From NCBI RefSeq assembly GCF_001427105.1, contig NZ_LMGI01000002.1, positions 1,654,651 through 1,718,650 on the forward strand: 64,000 nt of DNA, written 5' to 3'. Below the pieces are notes generated by a model. The model did not search any database, was not told where the DNA came from, and saw only the letters and a program-made list of their open reading frames with translations. Every line of letters begins with the position of its first letter. Position 1 is the first letter of the stretch. The DNA is from Sphingopyxis sp. Root154 (GTDB lineage Bacteria > Pseudomonadota > Alphaproteobacteria > Sphingomonadales > Sphingomonadaceae). Below are positions 17,886 through 25,627 of the stretch, piece by piece. A program made the translations under genes and the position numbers.

Positions 17886-18554
17886 ATGAGACTGACGATC
17901 ACCGCCGCCTTCCTTCTTTTCGCCGTCCCTGCCTTGGCGCAGGATATCAGCGGCCCGGCCCGCGCGGCCGACGGGGATTCGCTCGATCTCAGCGGAATAT
18001 CGGTGCGGCTCTTCGGCGTCGATGCGCCCGAGCTGGCGCAGAGCTGCGAACGCGGCGGCGCATCCTGGGCTTGCGGGAAACAGGCGGCGTCGAAGCTCGC
18101 GGGCCTCGTCGCTGGAACATCGGTCGTGTGCGAGCAGAAGGATATCGACGATTATGGCCGGATCGTCGCCACTTGCCGCGCGGGTTCGGTCGATCTCGGC
18201 GGCGCGATGGTAGACGCGGGCCTTGCGGTCGCCCTGCCGCATTTCAGCGACCGCTATGTCGCGTCCGAGGCCCGCGCCCGCGCCGCCGGTCTCGGTGTGT
18301 GGGCCGGCACATTCCAGAAACCGGCGGACTATCGCGCAGCGCATCCGAGGCCGGGGCGCCGAACGCCGGGCCTTTCGCGAGACGCGGCGCCAGTCCGTGT
18401 CCCAGCGCCGAGGCCGACCGGAGCCTATTTCCGCAATTGCAAGGAAGCCTGGGCGGCGGGTGCGGCCCCGCTTCGCCGAGGTCATCCCGGTTACCGGCCG
18501 GAAATGGACGGCGACGGCGACGGCATCGCTTGCGAGCCCTATCGCGGACGCTAG
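17886..18554 (+). CDS. Secreted staphylococcal-nuclease-like protein with Excalibur domain
   Basis: 222 residues. It has a signal peptide (MRLTITAAFLLFAVPALAQD, cleavage near residue 19). A thermonuclease (SNc) domain follows: ADGDSLDLSGISVRLFGVD APEL, the catalytic Arg/Glu region, and YGRIVATC. Residues about 180-222 form an Excalibur calcium-binding domain (FRNCKEAWAAGAAP ... DGDGDGIACE). It probably degrades nucleic acid in the periplasm or outside the cell with calcium as cofactor. It appears monocistronic and lies between pieces of the integrative-element remnant. Confidence 0.88.
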   Translation: MRLTITAAFLLFAVPALAQDISGPARAADGDSLDLSGISVRLFGVDAPELAQSCERGGASWACGKQAASKLAGLVAGTSVVCEQKDIDDYGRIVATCRAGSVDLGGAMVDAGLAVALPHFSDRYVASEARARAAGLGVWAGTFQKPADYRAAHPRPGRRTPGLSRDAAPVRVPAPRPTGAYFRNCKEAWAAGAAPLRRGHPGYRPEMDGDGDGIACEPYRGR

Positions 18555-19017
18555 CGCGTCATCCTCATGCGTCCGCTATGCCCAAAAAAAGACCCGCCCA
18601 GTGTGCATGTCCTTACGAACAGAGGCCGGGCGGGTGCGATGATGCCCGCATAGGGTAATGATACGATCAAATCCATGACCCCGCTGCAGCGCAACACGGA
18701 ATAAGATCCGTCGGGCAAAGACGAATTATAGCCTCATGCGACAAATCGAGGTCTCCAGCCAAAAAGACTCAATCTGGACCCAATTGCGTGGCGCGGTCTT
18801 GCCCTGACGTTACGTCCGGCTATGCTTACCAGGCACCGGGCCAGAAGGCGCGCGGTGCCGGAACGTAAGAATTCTGCTCGGGCCTTTATGATATTCCCAT
18901 CCGTTGCCGGGTGGCCGACGCGTATGTCCAGGCTTTCGGGCTAAAGGCGGCGGCGCATATTTTTCCGAGTATGTTCTTACCGCCCGGCACACCGTCCTTC
19001 CGGTCCGACCGGAGGCG
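18555..19017. other. Intergenic region with a minus-strand terminator and no gene
   Basis: 463 nt between the nuclease and the sigma-factor fragment. It has a Rho-independent terminator oriented leftward (18584-18636) but no minus-strand gene upstream of it until parB at more than 600 nt. An unannotated small RNA from roughly 18640-18760 on the minus strand would explain it. The remainder probably contains the sigma gene promoter. Confidence 0.45.
18584..18636 (-). terminator. Orphan Rho-independent terminator on the minus strand
   Basis: Read leftward, the 8-bp stem ACCCGCCC/GGGCGGGT (18628-18635 with 18592-18599) encloses a 28-nt loop and is followed by C and seven T residues (18584-18590 complement). 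No protein gene feeds into it from the right, so it may end a small RNA. On the plus strand it could also act weakly after the secreted nuclease. Confidence 0.7.
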
Positions 19018-19494
19018 ATGGACATGGATTTCGACGACGAACAGAAGCGCGCGCACGCCTTGAGCAGCGGCGACCCGGTGCCGCCGTCCGACTGGACGGG
19101 CTTTGGTCCATCGGCGAGCATGGAAGCGATCTACACTGCGCATCAGCCGGCGCTCGCACGCTATCTGCGCCGCCGCGCGCCGAAACAGGATCTCGGCGAT
19201 CTCGTCCAGGAGTGCTTTCGCAGGCTTGCCATGGCGAAGGGCGGGAAGCTGGCACTGATCGAAAAGCCCGGAGCCTATCTCGTCAGCACCGCCCGCAACC
19301 TGCTCACCGATCGGGCGCGCGCAGACACTGCGCGCCTGACGTCGCAGCACCATAGTTTCGAGGATGAGGATATCGCCGGCCCTGACCCCCATGCAGCGCT
19401 CGAAGCGCGCGACACGATGCGGCGCGTCGGCGAGGCGATTGAGAAATTAAAGCCCCAAACTGGTTCTATATCGACCGAGAAGGCCATCAACTGA
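19018..19494 (+). pseudogene. Truncated FecI-type ECF sigma factor (region 4 lost)
   Basis: The ATG at 19018 has a GGAGG ribosome site. Sigma region 2 is intact (MEAIYTAHQPALARYLRRRA, DLGDLVQECFRRLAMAKGGK, PGAYLVSTARNLLTDRARAD). The frame then reaches the inter-domain linker (RRVGEAIEKLKP) and stops matching at about 19462. The last dozen codons come from the antisense strand of the parB fragment, and region 4 (the -35-binding domain, about 60 residues) is gone. The remaining 158-residue product should not work as a sigma factor. The break was caused by a recombination with the integrative element carrying parB. Confidence 0.75.
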
Positions 19495-20030
19495 TCGAGG
19501 GTCATGCCGTCTTCGGCATAGATGTCGTGCAGCTTCGGCGACACGGCGGCGAGCTTGAGCCGCTGCTTCACGACCGCCGGGGTGACCATGAAGGTCGCCG
19601 CCATGGTTTCGATGTCGCTGCCCTGCTCGACGAGCTTCTGCATCGCACGGAACTGGTCGAGCGGGTGCAAAGGCTCGCGATGGACATTTTCGGCCAGCGA
19701 ATCTTCCTCGGCCGACACGGCGTCATCGTCGCGCACGATGCAGGGCACGGGTTCGGTCTTCGCCATGCGGCGCTGCTTCACGAGTTGCTGCAACGCCCGG
19801 AAGCGGCGCCCGCCAGCGGGAACTTCGAAACGCCCCGTCTCGTTGCCCTCTTCGTCGCGCTGCGCCCGAACCGTCAGGCTCTGCAGCAGACCGCGTCGTT
19901 CGATATCGGTCGCGAGGCTGTCGATCGACACACCTGCCTTGACGCGCCGCACATTGGCCTGGCTCAGCATGAGGGCGCTGAACGGGATGCCCCGCGCGCC
20001 GCTGAGCGTGATTTTCGCATGTTTCGTCAT
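19275..20030 (-). pseudogene. Truncated ParB-family protein of an integrative element
   Basis: The ATG at 20030 has a GGAG ribosome site. Residues 1-185 are a ParB/Spo0J-type N-terminus: LSQANVRRVKAG, a SLATDIERRGLLQSLTV segment, AGGRRFRALQQLV, SLAENVHREPLHPLDQFRAM, and the HTH region (AATFMVTPAVVKQRLKLAAV). Homologues on sphingomonad elements continue for several hundred residues after LDQLMAFSV. Here the match ends at about 19473, and the remaining 65 or so codons run antisense to the sigma fragment and are not protein-like. The gene is therefore a 5' fragment created at the same junction that cut the sigma gene. Confidence 0.78.
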
Positions 20031-20150
20031 GACTCGTCTCCATGACGGGCCGCCGCGAGACTCTCTCCCGGCTTTCAAACCGCCATGGCTCCGGCGCAGC
20101 CCTCTTCCTCTGGGGAAGCGGGCCACGCCGGACGAAGACGCGACGCCGGA

Positions 20151-21344
20151 TCAGCGCACCGACGCGAGCAGTTTGGCACCCTTTCCTTCCAGCTCCAGCC
20201 GCGCGTCCTGATGCGGCCGATCGCGCGCTACGGCATTGATGCCCTGCACGAAATCGAAGATCGACGATGGCGGATGTCCTTCTTCTTGAAGGACGGTGGC
20301 GATGATCTTGTCGGTCTCGCCTTTCGAGAATCCACGCTTGCGCAAGAAGCCCTGCCGTTCGTCGTCATCGCGCGCGACGATGGCAGCCCGAGACGCCTTG
20401 ATTCCATCCAGGAATGAACCTGGCGATGACGACGCGAAGCGCTCAAGAGCTGGCGCAGCCTCCTGCGCGAATCGTCCCGCGGCGAACTTGCTGTGGCGGA
20501 TGCTGATTTCCTCAAAGCCTTCCGCGCCCCAGATATTCCGGTTCATGCAAACAGCCCGAAGGTAGAAGGTCGCCATGCCGAGCGTTTTCGACCCAACTTC
20601 GCTGTTCCAGCAGTAGAAGCCGCGAAAGAAGAGATCGGGATCCCCGTTGGGCAGTCGCCCCGCCTCGATCGGGTTCATATCGTCGACGAGAAAGAGAAAC
20701 ACGTCGCGGTCGCTCGCATAGAGCGTCGTCGTGTCCTTTGTGACCTCGACCAATGGATTGTGCCGCATCGTCGACCAGTCGAGCATGCCCGGCACTTTCC
20801 AGCGCGCGTCGCCCGTTCCATTGCCCGCGATCTTCATAACCGCCGACACCAGCTCATGGTCCCAGATGCGCCCATAATCCGGGCCGGTGACGGCACGGAG
20901 TTCGGTGCGGCCGTCGCCCGTCTCGAGGGTTTTCACCAACTCGCCGCGATGCGCGAGCAACCCGTGCTGCATGTTGATCCCCGCCAGGGCCGCAGGCAGC
21001 TGGCGCAAATAACCCGAAGGTGCGCCCACAAGGCTGCAGAGCTGGCCGAAGGACCAATGGGTCGGCGCCACAGGCGCGTCGTGGTCAGGAAGCAGGAGAG
21101 TGAGCCGCTCCGGATTGTCGCCGGCAGCCTCTACGCGGATCGCGCGCGTCTCGACTGTCCGCGCAGTTGCGGCCTCGGCACGCGCGCGGACGACGTCAAA
21201 AAGCTCATTCAAGGAAAGGTAGCGCTCGTCCTCGGGGCGCGAGAACCATTCGGATGAAACGCGGCCAATGCGCTGACCGCGCGAGATATCGACCTTGTAG
21301 CCCGGCGCGTGATCGGCGGGCGCCGCTTGGATAGGGTGGGTCAT
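20151..21344 (-). CDS. DUF932 family protein
   Basis: 397 residues from the ATG at 21344, with a GGAG ribosome site 7 nt upstream; a longer frame to 21398 lacks one. DUF932 features are visible: VSSEWFSRPEDERYLSLNEL, the VTGPDYGRIWDHELVSAV segment, TLYASDRDVFLFLVD and GFYCWNSEVGSKTLG. These proteins are common on plasmids and integrative elements beside parB, and distantly resemble phage/plasmid anti-restriction-linked proteins; their biochemical role is not settled. The gene looks complete and lies 120 nt upstream of the truncated parB in the same direction. Confidence 0.85.
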   Translation of the reverse strand: MTHPIQAAPADHAPGYKVDISRGQRIGRVSSEWFSRPEDERYLSLNELFDVVRARAEAATARTVETRAIRVEAAGDNPERLTLLLPDHDAPVAPTHWSFGQLCSLVGAPSGYLRQLPAALAGINMQHGLLAHRGELVKTLETGDGRTELRAVTGPDYGRIWDHELVSAVMKIAGNGTGDARWKVPGMLDWSTMRHNPLVEVTKDTTTLYASDRDVFLFLVDDMNPIEAGRLPNGDPDLFFRGFYCWNSEVGSKTLGMATFYLRAVCMNRNIWGAEGFEEISIRHSKFAAGRFAQEAAPALERFASSSPGSFLDGIKASRAAIVARDDDERQGFLRKRGFSKGETDKIIATVLQEEGHPPSSIFDFVQGINAVARDRPHQDARLELEGKGAKLLASVR

Positions 21345-21634
21345 GGCAATTCTCCGCGACGAGCGCCCGGAGCCTCTCTCCAAGCCCTTGCCCGTCACGG
21401 GTTTCCCCGTTCCCCTCTCACTCTATGGGTCAGCGGATGTAGCGCGCCGGGCCCGCGGACTGGCGCGGCGCATGCCGCGCGCGAGACGAGGTAGCCACGC
21501 GAAAGCTGCCGCGCCTATCCGTATCTGCGATATTTTTTGGAGACATTGTGGAGACAAGGCGGTGGATCACGGCCCGTGTCACCACAAAATGCGCTGACCG
21601 CGCGACACTAAGTGACTGATTTTTTTAGAAAAAC

Positions 21635-21709
21635 TGGAGCGGGCGAAGGGATTCGAACCCTCGACCCCAACCTTGGCAAGGTTGTGCTCTACCCCTGAGC
21701 TACGCCCGC
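21635..21709 (-). tRNA. tRNA-Gly (GCC)
   Basis: 75 nt including an encoded CCA. Acceptor stem GCGGGCG/CGCCCGC, D-arm GCTC/GAGC, anticodon arm CAACC-TTGCCAA-GGTTG with anticodon GCC, T-arm GAGGG-TTCGAAT-CCCTT. Its 3' end faces the integrative-element remnant (DUF932, parB), so it is a plausible former attachment site, although no matching direct repeat was found. Confidence 0.97.
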
Positions 21710-21900
21710 TCTGGCGGCTGGAAACCGGTCGGCTCCAGCGGGTGAGGCGGGCGATTAGCACCGGCTTTTTGACTCGGCAACCCCTGATTGTGCATTTTCT
21801 CCGAAGGGTTGGCATATCGCCCGCAAATCCCACATAAGCGGAGAAAGAGTCTTTCCGCCGGGGCAGAAGCGACGGCGAATCAAAACAGGAGCATGTTTGC

Positions 21901-22812
21901 GTGGCCACGCTCGGTCTGAATCCCACCGAAAAGGAAGCCGTCGAAGCCTTCCGCCGCGACGTCGTCGAACCATCGATGACCAGCCTCGTCATCCTCGATT
22001 TCTGGGCGGAATGGTGCGGACCGTGCAAACAGCTCGGCCCGGTGCTGGAAAAGGTCGCCGAGGATTATGCCGACAAGGGCGTCGTGCTGGTCAAGGTCGA
22101 TGTCGATGCGAATCGCTTCATCGCCGGCCAGTTCCAGGTCCAGTCGATCCCGACCGTCTATGCGATCTTCCAGGGCCAGCCGGTCGCGAACCTGACCAAC
22201 GCGCGCACCGAAAGCCAGCTGAAGGCGATTCTCGACCAGTTGCTCGCGCAGCTCCCGATCGAGAGCGAAGCGACCGCGCGAGCGGTCGAGATCGCGCCGC
22301 TGATCGAAATGGGCGAAAGCGTTCTGGCCGAAGGCGACGGTCCCCGCGCCGCCAGCATCTTTGCGCAGATTCTCGACATGGCACCTGACAACGCTCCTGC
22401 GCATGGCGGGTTGATTCGCGCGCTTGTGCTCGCGGGCGATATCGAAGGCGCGCAGGCCGCGCTCACCGCGGTGCCGGCCGACATCGGCGAAGATCCCGCA
22501 ATCGCGCAGGCCAAAAGCGCGCTCGCGCTCGCCGCCGATGCCCCCGATGCGGGCGAGCTCGCCGCCTTCGAGGCGGCAGTTGCCGCGAATCCGGGCGATC
22601 ATCAGGCACGTTACGACCTTGCGAGCGCACAGATCGGTGCGGGCCAGCGCGACGCCGCCGCCGACAACCTGCTCCACATCGTCGCCGCCGACCGCGAATG
22701 GAGCGAGGACGCCGCGCGCGCCAAGCTGTTGTCGCTGTTCGAAGCCGTCGGTCTCGAGGATGCATGGGTCGCTGCGCAGCGCCGCCGCTTGTCGCTGATC
22801 CTGTTCGGCTGA
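21901..22812 (+). CDS. cnoX: Thioredoxin-TPR chaperedoxin (CnoX/YbbN family)
   Basis: 303 residues. The GTG start at 21901 is set by an AGGAG site 9 nt upstream; the nearby ATG at 21893 is out of frame. Residues 1-115 are a thioredoxin domain with the active-site motif WAEWCGPCK and the cis-Pro segment SIPTVYAIF. The C-terminal part is two or three TPR-like helical repeats (residues about 130-290). CnoX proteins protect substrates from oxidation and pass them to GroEL; the CGPC motif suggests redox activity as in Caulobacter. The stop overlaps the next start by 1 nt (TGATG). Confidence 0.88.
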   Translation: MATLGLNPTEKEAVEAFRRDVVEPSMTSLVILDFWAEWCGPCKQLGPVLEKVAEDYADKGVVLVKVDVDANRFIAGQFQVQSIPTVYAIFQGQPVANLTNARTESQLKAILDQLLAQLPIESEATARAVEIAPLIEMGESVLAEGDGPRAASIFAQILDMAPDNAPAHGGLIRALVLAGDIEGAQAALTAVPADIGEDPAIAQAKSALALAADAPDAGELAAFEAAVAANPGDHQARYDLASAQIGAGQRDAAADNLLHIVAADREWSEDAARAKLLSLFEAVGLEDAWVAAQRRRLSLILFG

Positions 22813-23462
22813 TGGGCGAAACCGCGCCCCTGACTATCCAGCGGATCGCGATCTTTCCGCTCACCGGCGCGGTGCTGTTTCCCGGGCTGCACCTGCCGCT
22901 GCATATCTTCGAGCCGCGCTATTCGGCGATGGTGCAGGAAGTACTGGCGCGCGACCGGCAGATCGGGATGATCCAGCCGCGCCAGCTTCCCGGCGAAGAG
23001 GACCGCGAACCGCCCGCGCTCTATGACGTCGGCTGCGTCGGGCGCATCATCGACGTCGAAGCGCTCGACGAGGGCCGTTTCAACCTCGTCCTCGAAGGCG
23101 TCGCGCGCTTTCGCGTCCGCCGCGAGCTCGACGTCACGACGCCTTTCCGGCAGGTCGAAGCCGAGATCGAACTCGAAGCCGAGGACGAGGCGGTGCTCGC
23201 GAGCATCGAGCGCGCGAGCCTCGAACGCGAAGCCAAGCGCTTCGCGGCGCGGCAGGGTTATGTTGTCGACTGGGATTCGGTCGGCCAGCTCGACGATGCG
23301 ACGCTCGTGAACGGCATCGCACAGGTCGCACCATTCGATGCCGCCGCGAAGCAGGCGCTGCTCGAGGCGACGCCGATCGACGCGCGCGCCGAACTGGTCG
23401 TCCAGCTAATGCAATTTTTCGGCCGTTTCGACGGCGACGACGGCCGCGCCACGCTGCAATAG
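22812..23462 (+). CDS. Lon N-terminal-domain protein (LON substrate-binding domain)
   Basis: 216 residues from the ATG at 22812, which overlaps the cnoX stop by one base. Features are IAIFPLTGAVLFPGLHLPLH, then IFEPRYSAMVQEVL and YDVGCVGRIIDVE, with GRFNLVLEGVARFRV, all typical of the Lon substrate-recognition domain. No ATPase or protease domain follows, so this is a stand-alone Lon-N protein as found in most alphaproteobacteria beside a thioredoxin gene. It may aid proteostasis; its exact role is unknown. Confidence 0.9.
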   Translation: MGETAPLTIQRIAIFPLTGAVLFPGLHLPLHIFEPRYSAMVQEVLARDRQIGMIQPRQLPGEEDREPPALYDVGCVGRIIDVEALDEGRFNLVLEGVARFRVRRELDVTTPFRQVEAEIELEAEDEAVLASIERASLEREAKRFAARQGYVVDWDSVGQLDDATLVNGIAQVAPFDAAAKQALLEATPIDARAELVVQLMQFFGRFDGDDGRATLQ

Positions 23463-23466
23463 GCGA

Positions 23467-24165
23467 TCAGTGCGGCTGGCGGACCGGCGCGTGATGAACG
23501 ATGTCGGCGAGCGCCCGGCGTACGACATGCCGGTCGCTTTCGCGCAGCCGCTCCGCCGCGTCGCTCACCAGAAGATGGCGCCGAACGAGCTTCTTTTCGG
23601 CGGCGAGTCGGGTTTCCAGCCGGCTTTCATCGCCGTGCGATACACCCAGTCTGGTGCGGCGGCGGCTCGCCCACTCCTCGACCAGCCGGTGAGCCAAAAG
23701 CGCGGCAAGATTGTCCGCCGCGCCCTTTTCGGTCGCATTTTCGGCCGCCGGATCGGTCAGCCACGCGTCGGCGCCCTCCTCCTGCAACGCGTCGAGCGAT
23801 AGCGTCGCGGTGACATGCCGCCGCCCGGCGCAACGCTGGTCGCCATTAAGCCGGTGCCGCAGCGCCTGCAGTTCGGCACGGAATTGCCAGTTCACATAGG
23901 TGGTGAAGCGCGCGCGCGCCGGATCATAATGTTCGGCGGCGCGATGCAGCGCGATCGCGCATACCTGCGCCGCATCCTCGGCGACATCGGCCAACCCATA
24001 ACTGCGCGTGAAATAGCGGATACGCGGCGCGGCGAGCGCCGCCAGCCGGGCGAAGCTCCGGTCGGCCAGAGCCCGCATCCGCGAGCCCGGCACCGCGTCG
24101 AGCGCGGCTCGCGCCTGAATATAGTCCGTCACCGCTGCTTCGAGCGCGTCGCTTTTTGCCGACAT
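23467..24165 (-). CDS. Sigma-factor-like protein with a region-2 domain
   Basis: 232 residues. The centre matches sigma-70 region 2: YGLADVAEDAAQVCAIALHR followed by AAEHYDPARARFTTYVNWQF. The downstream half (SLDALQEEGADAW, LVEEWASRRRTRLGV, VRRHLLVSDAAERL) does not show a clear region 4. Such proteins are annotated as sigma-like in sphingomonads, but their targets are unknown. It converges on the Lon-N gene with only 4 nt between stops. Confidence 0.6.
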   Translation of the reverse strand: MSAKSDALEAAVTDYIQARAALDAVPGSRMRALADRSFARLAALAAPRIRYFTRSYGLADVAEDAAQVCAIALHRAAEHYDPARARFTTYVNWQFRAELQALRHRLNGDQRCAGRRHVTATLSLDALQEEGADAWLTDPAAENATEKGAADNLAALLAHRLVEEWASRRRTRLGVSHGDESRLETRLAAEKKLVRRHLLVSDAAERLRESDRHVVRRALADIVHHAPVRQPH

Positions 24166-24261
24166 GGCCCCGTCCCCATCCTGCCGCGGCGTGGTTACCG
24201 CCCCCTCAGGGATAGGATGTCATACTTAGCGCCGCGCTGCCGGCACCCCAAGTAGTAATAC

Positions 24262-25503
24262 CTAGACTTCGGCGCCCGCGAGCAGGCGCGGCAGGTCGCC
24301 CGCCTCGCCGCGCGCCTCGTCCATGAAAAAACGCTTGAGCATTGGCATCCGTTGCACCGCACCGAGCCCGGTGCGGCGCACCGCGGCGGCGGTGCGGCCC
24401 GGAATGCCGAACAGCCGCGTCAGCCCGTCGGTCGCGAGGCTGACCATCATATTGTCGAGCCCGCGCCAGCGCTGATAGCGCGCGAGCAGCGCCGCATCGC
24501 CGAGGTCGAGTCCGAGCCTCGCGCCTTCGACAAGCACTTCGGTCAACGCCGCGACGTCGCGGAGGCCAAGATTGAGCCCCTGCCCCGCGATCGGATGGAT
24601 GCCGTGCGCGGCGTCGCCGACGAGTGCGATGCGGTCGGCAACGATCGAGGCGCTGTGGTGAAAGCCGAGCGGATAGGTCATCCGCGGCGCGACGAGCTCC
24701 ATAGCGCCGAGCACGCCGCCGGCGCGCTTCTGCAGCTCGACGATGAAGCCGCGCTCACCCAGCTTGGCGAAACCGGGACCATCCTTTTCGGCGACTGTCC
24801 AGACGAAGGCCGAACGGTGGCGTCCCCGTTCGTCATCGACGAGCGGCAGCAGCGCGAAAGGCCCCGAAGGGTAGAAGATTTCGTGCGCGACATGGCCGTG
24901 CGGCTTTTCGTGCGCGACCGCGCCGATCATCGCATGATGATGGTACGACCAGTTCGCGATGCTGAACCCCGCGGCATCGCGGGTGGGCGAACGGCGACCT
25001 TCGGCAACAATCAGCAGAGGCGCCGCGAGCTTAGTGCCATCGGCCAGCGTCAGCGTGACGCCATGAGGGTCGATATCGCGCGACACGACTGCGGCAGGCA
25101 TCAGCAGCCGCACGAGCGGTGCCTCGGCAAGCGCCGAGGCAAGCGCGAGGCGGAGCTGCCGATTCTCGACCATCGTGCCGAGCGGCGGATCGCCGTCGAC
25201 GGTGACGAAGTCGAGTTCGCCGCCACGGCCGCTGTCGGGGGCACCGTCGCCCACTTTAATGGAGCGGATCGGGCAGCCGTGACCGGCAAGGCGCTCTGCA
25301 ATCCCCAGTACCTCGAACATCTGCCATGTCGCGCTGGCAATCGCCGAGGCGCGGCCGTCGAAACCCGGCGCGATCGTCGTGACCGGGTCGGCGGGATCGA
25401 CGACCTGAACCGACAGGCCGTGATGGGAAAGGGCAAGGGCGAGCGCCTGGCCGACAAGGCCGCCACCCGAAATCAGGACATCGCTGCGCAGCGTTTCGTT
25501 CAT
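24262..25503 (-). CDS. ubiH: UbiH/UbiF-family FAD monooxygenase
   Basis: 413 residues. It has the N-terminal FAD-binding dinucleotide fold (VLISGGGLVGQALALALSHH), the mid-chain motif LLIVAEGRRSPTRDAAGF (DG-type motif), and the second FAD motif ADRIALVGDAAHGIHPIAG followed by QGLNLGLRDVAAL, diagnostic of ubiquinone-pathway aromatic hydroxylases. It likely performs one ring hydroxylation in ubiquinone synthesis; which carbon cannot be told from the sequence. It is divergent from ftsK across a 124-nt spacer. Confidence 0.87.
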   Translation of the reverse strand: MNETLRSDVLISGGGLVGQALALALSHHGLSVQVVDPADPVTTIAPGFDGRASAIASATWQMFEVLGIAERLAGHGCPIRSIKVGDGAPDSGRGGELDFVTVDGDPPLGTMVENRQLRLALASALAEAPLVRLLMPAAVVSRDIDPHGVTLTLADGTKLAAPLLIVAEGRRSPTRDAAGFSIANWSYHHHAMIGAVAHEKPHGHVAHEIFYPSGPFALLPLVDDERGRHRSAFVWTVAEKDGPGFAKLGERGFIVELQKRAGGVLGAMELVAPRMTYPLGFHHSASIVADRIALVGDAAHGIHPIAGQGLNLGLRDVAALTEVLVEGARLGLDLGDAALLARYQRWRGLDNMMVSLATDGLTRLFGIPGRTAAAVRRTGLGAVQRMPMLKRFFMDEARGEAGDLPRLLAGAEV

Positions 25504-25627
25504 CGCTTCGCCCTAGCGTGCGGCAGGGCGGTTGGAAAGGCTGTGGGCGAGCGCGGGGCCGTGCTTGACGACGAGTCCGCCCCATGCGCATATCGCCGTG
25601 GTTAACTGACAGGGACCGGACAAGAGC

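Noticed and set aside
9160..21646. Shared string GAGCGGGCG at 9160 and at the tRNA-Gly 3' end (21638) as attachment repeats
   Set aside because: Only 9 nt in very GC-rich DNA, one of them inside a terminator stem; too short for an att site.
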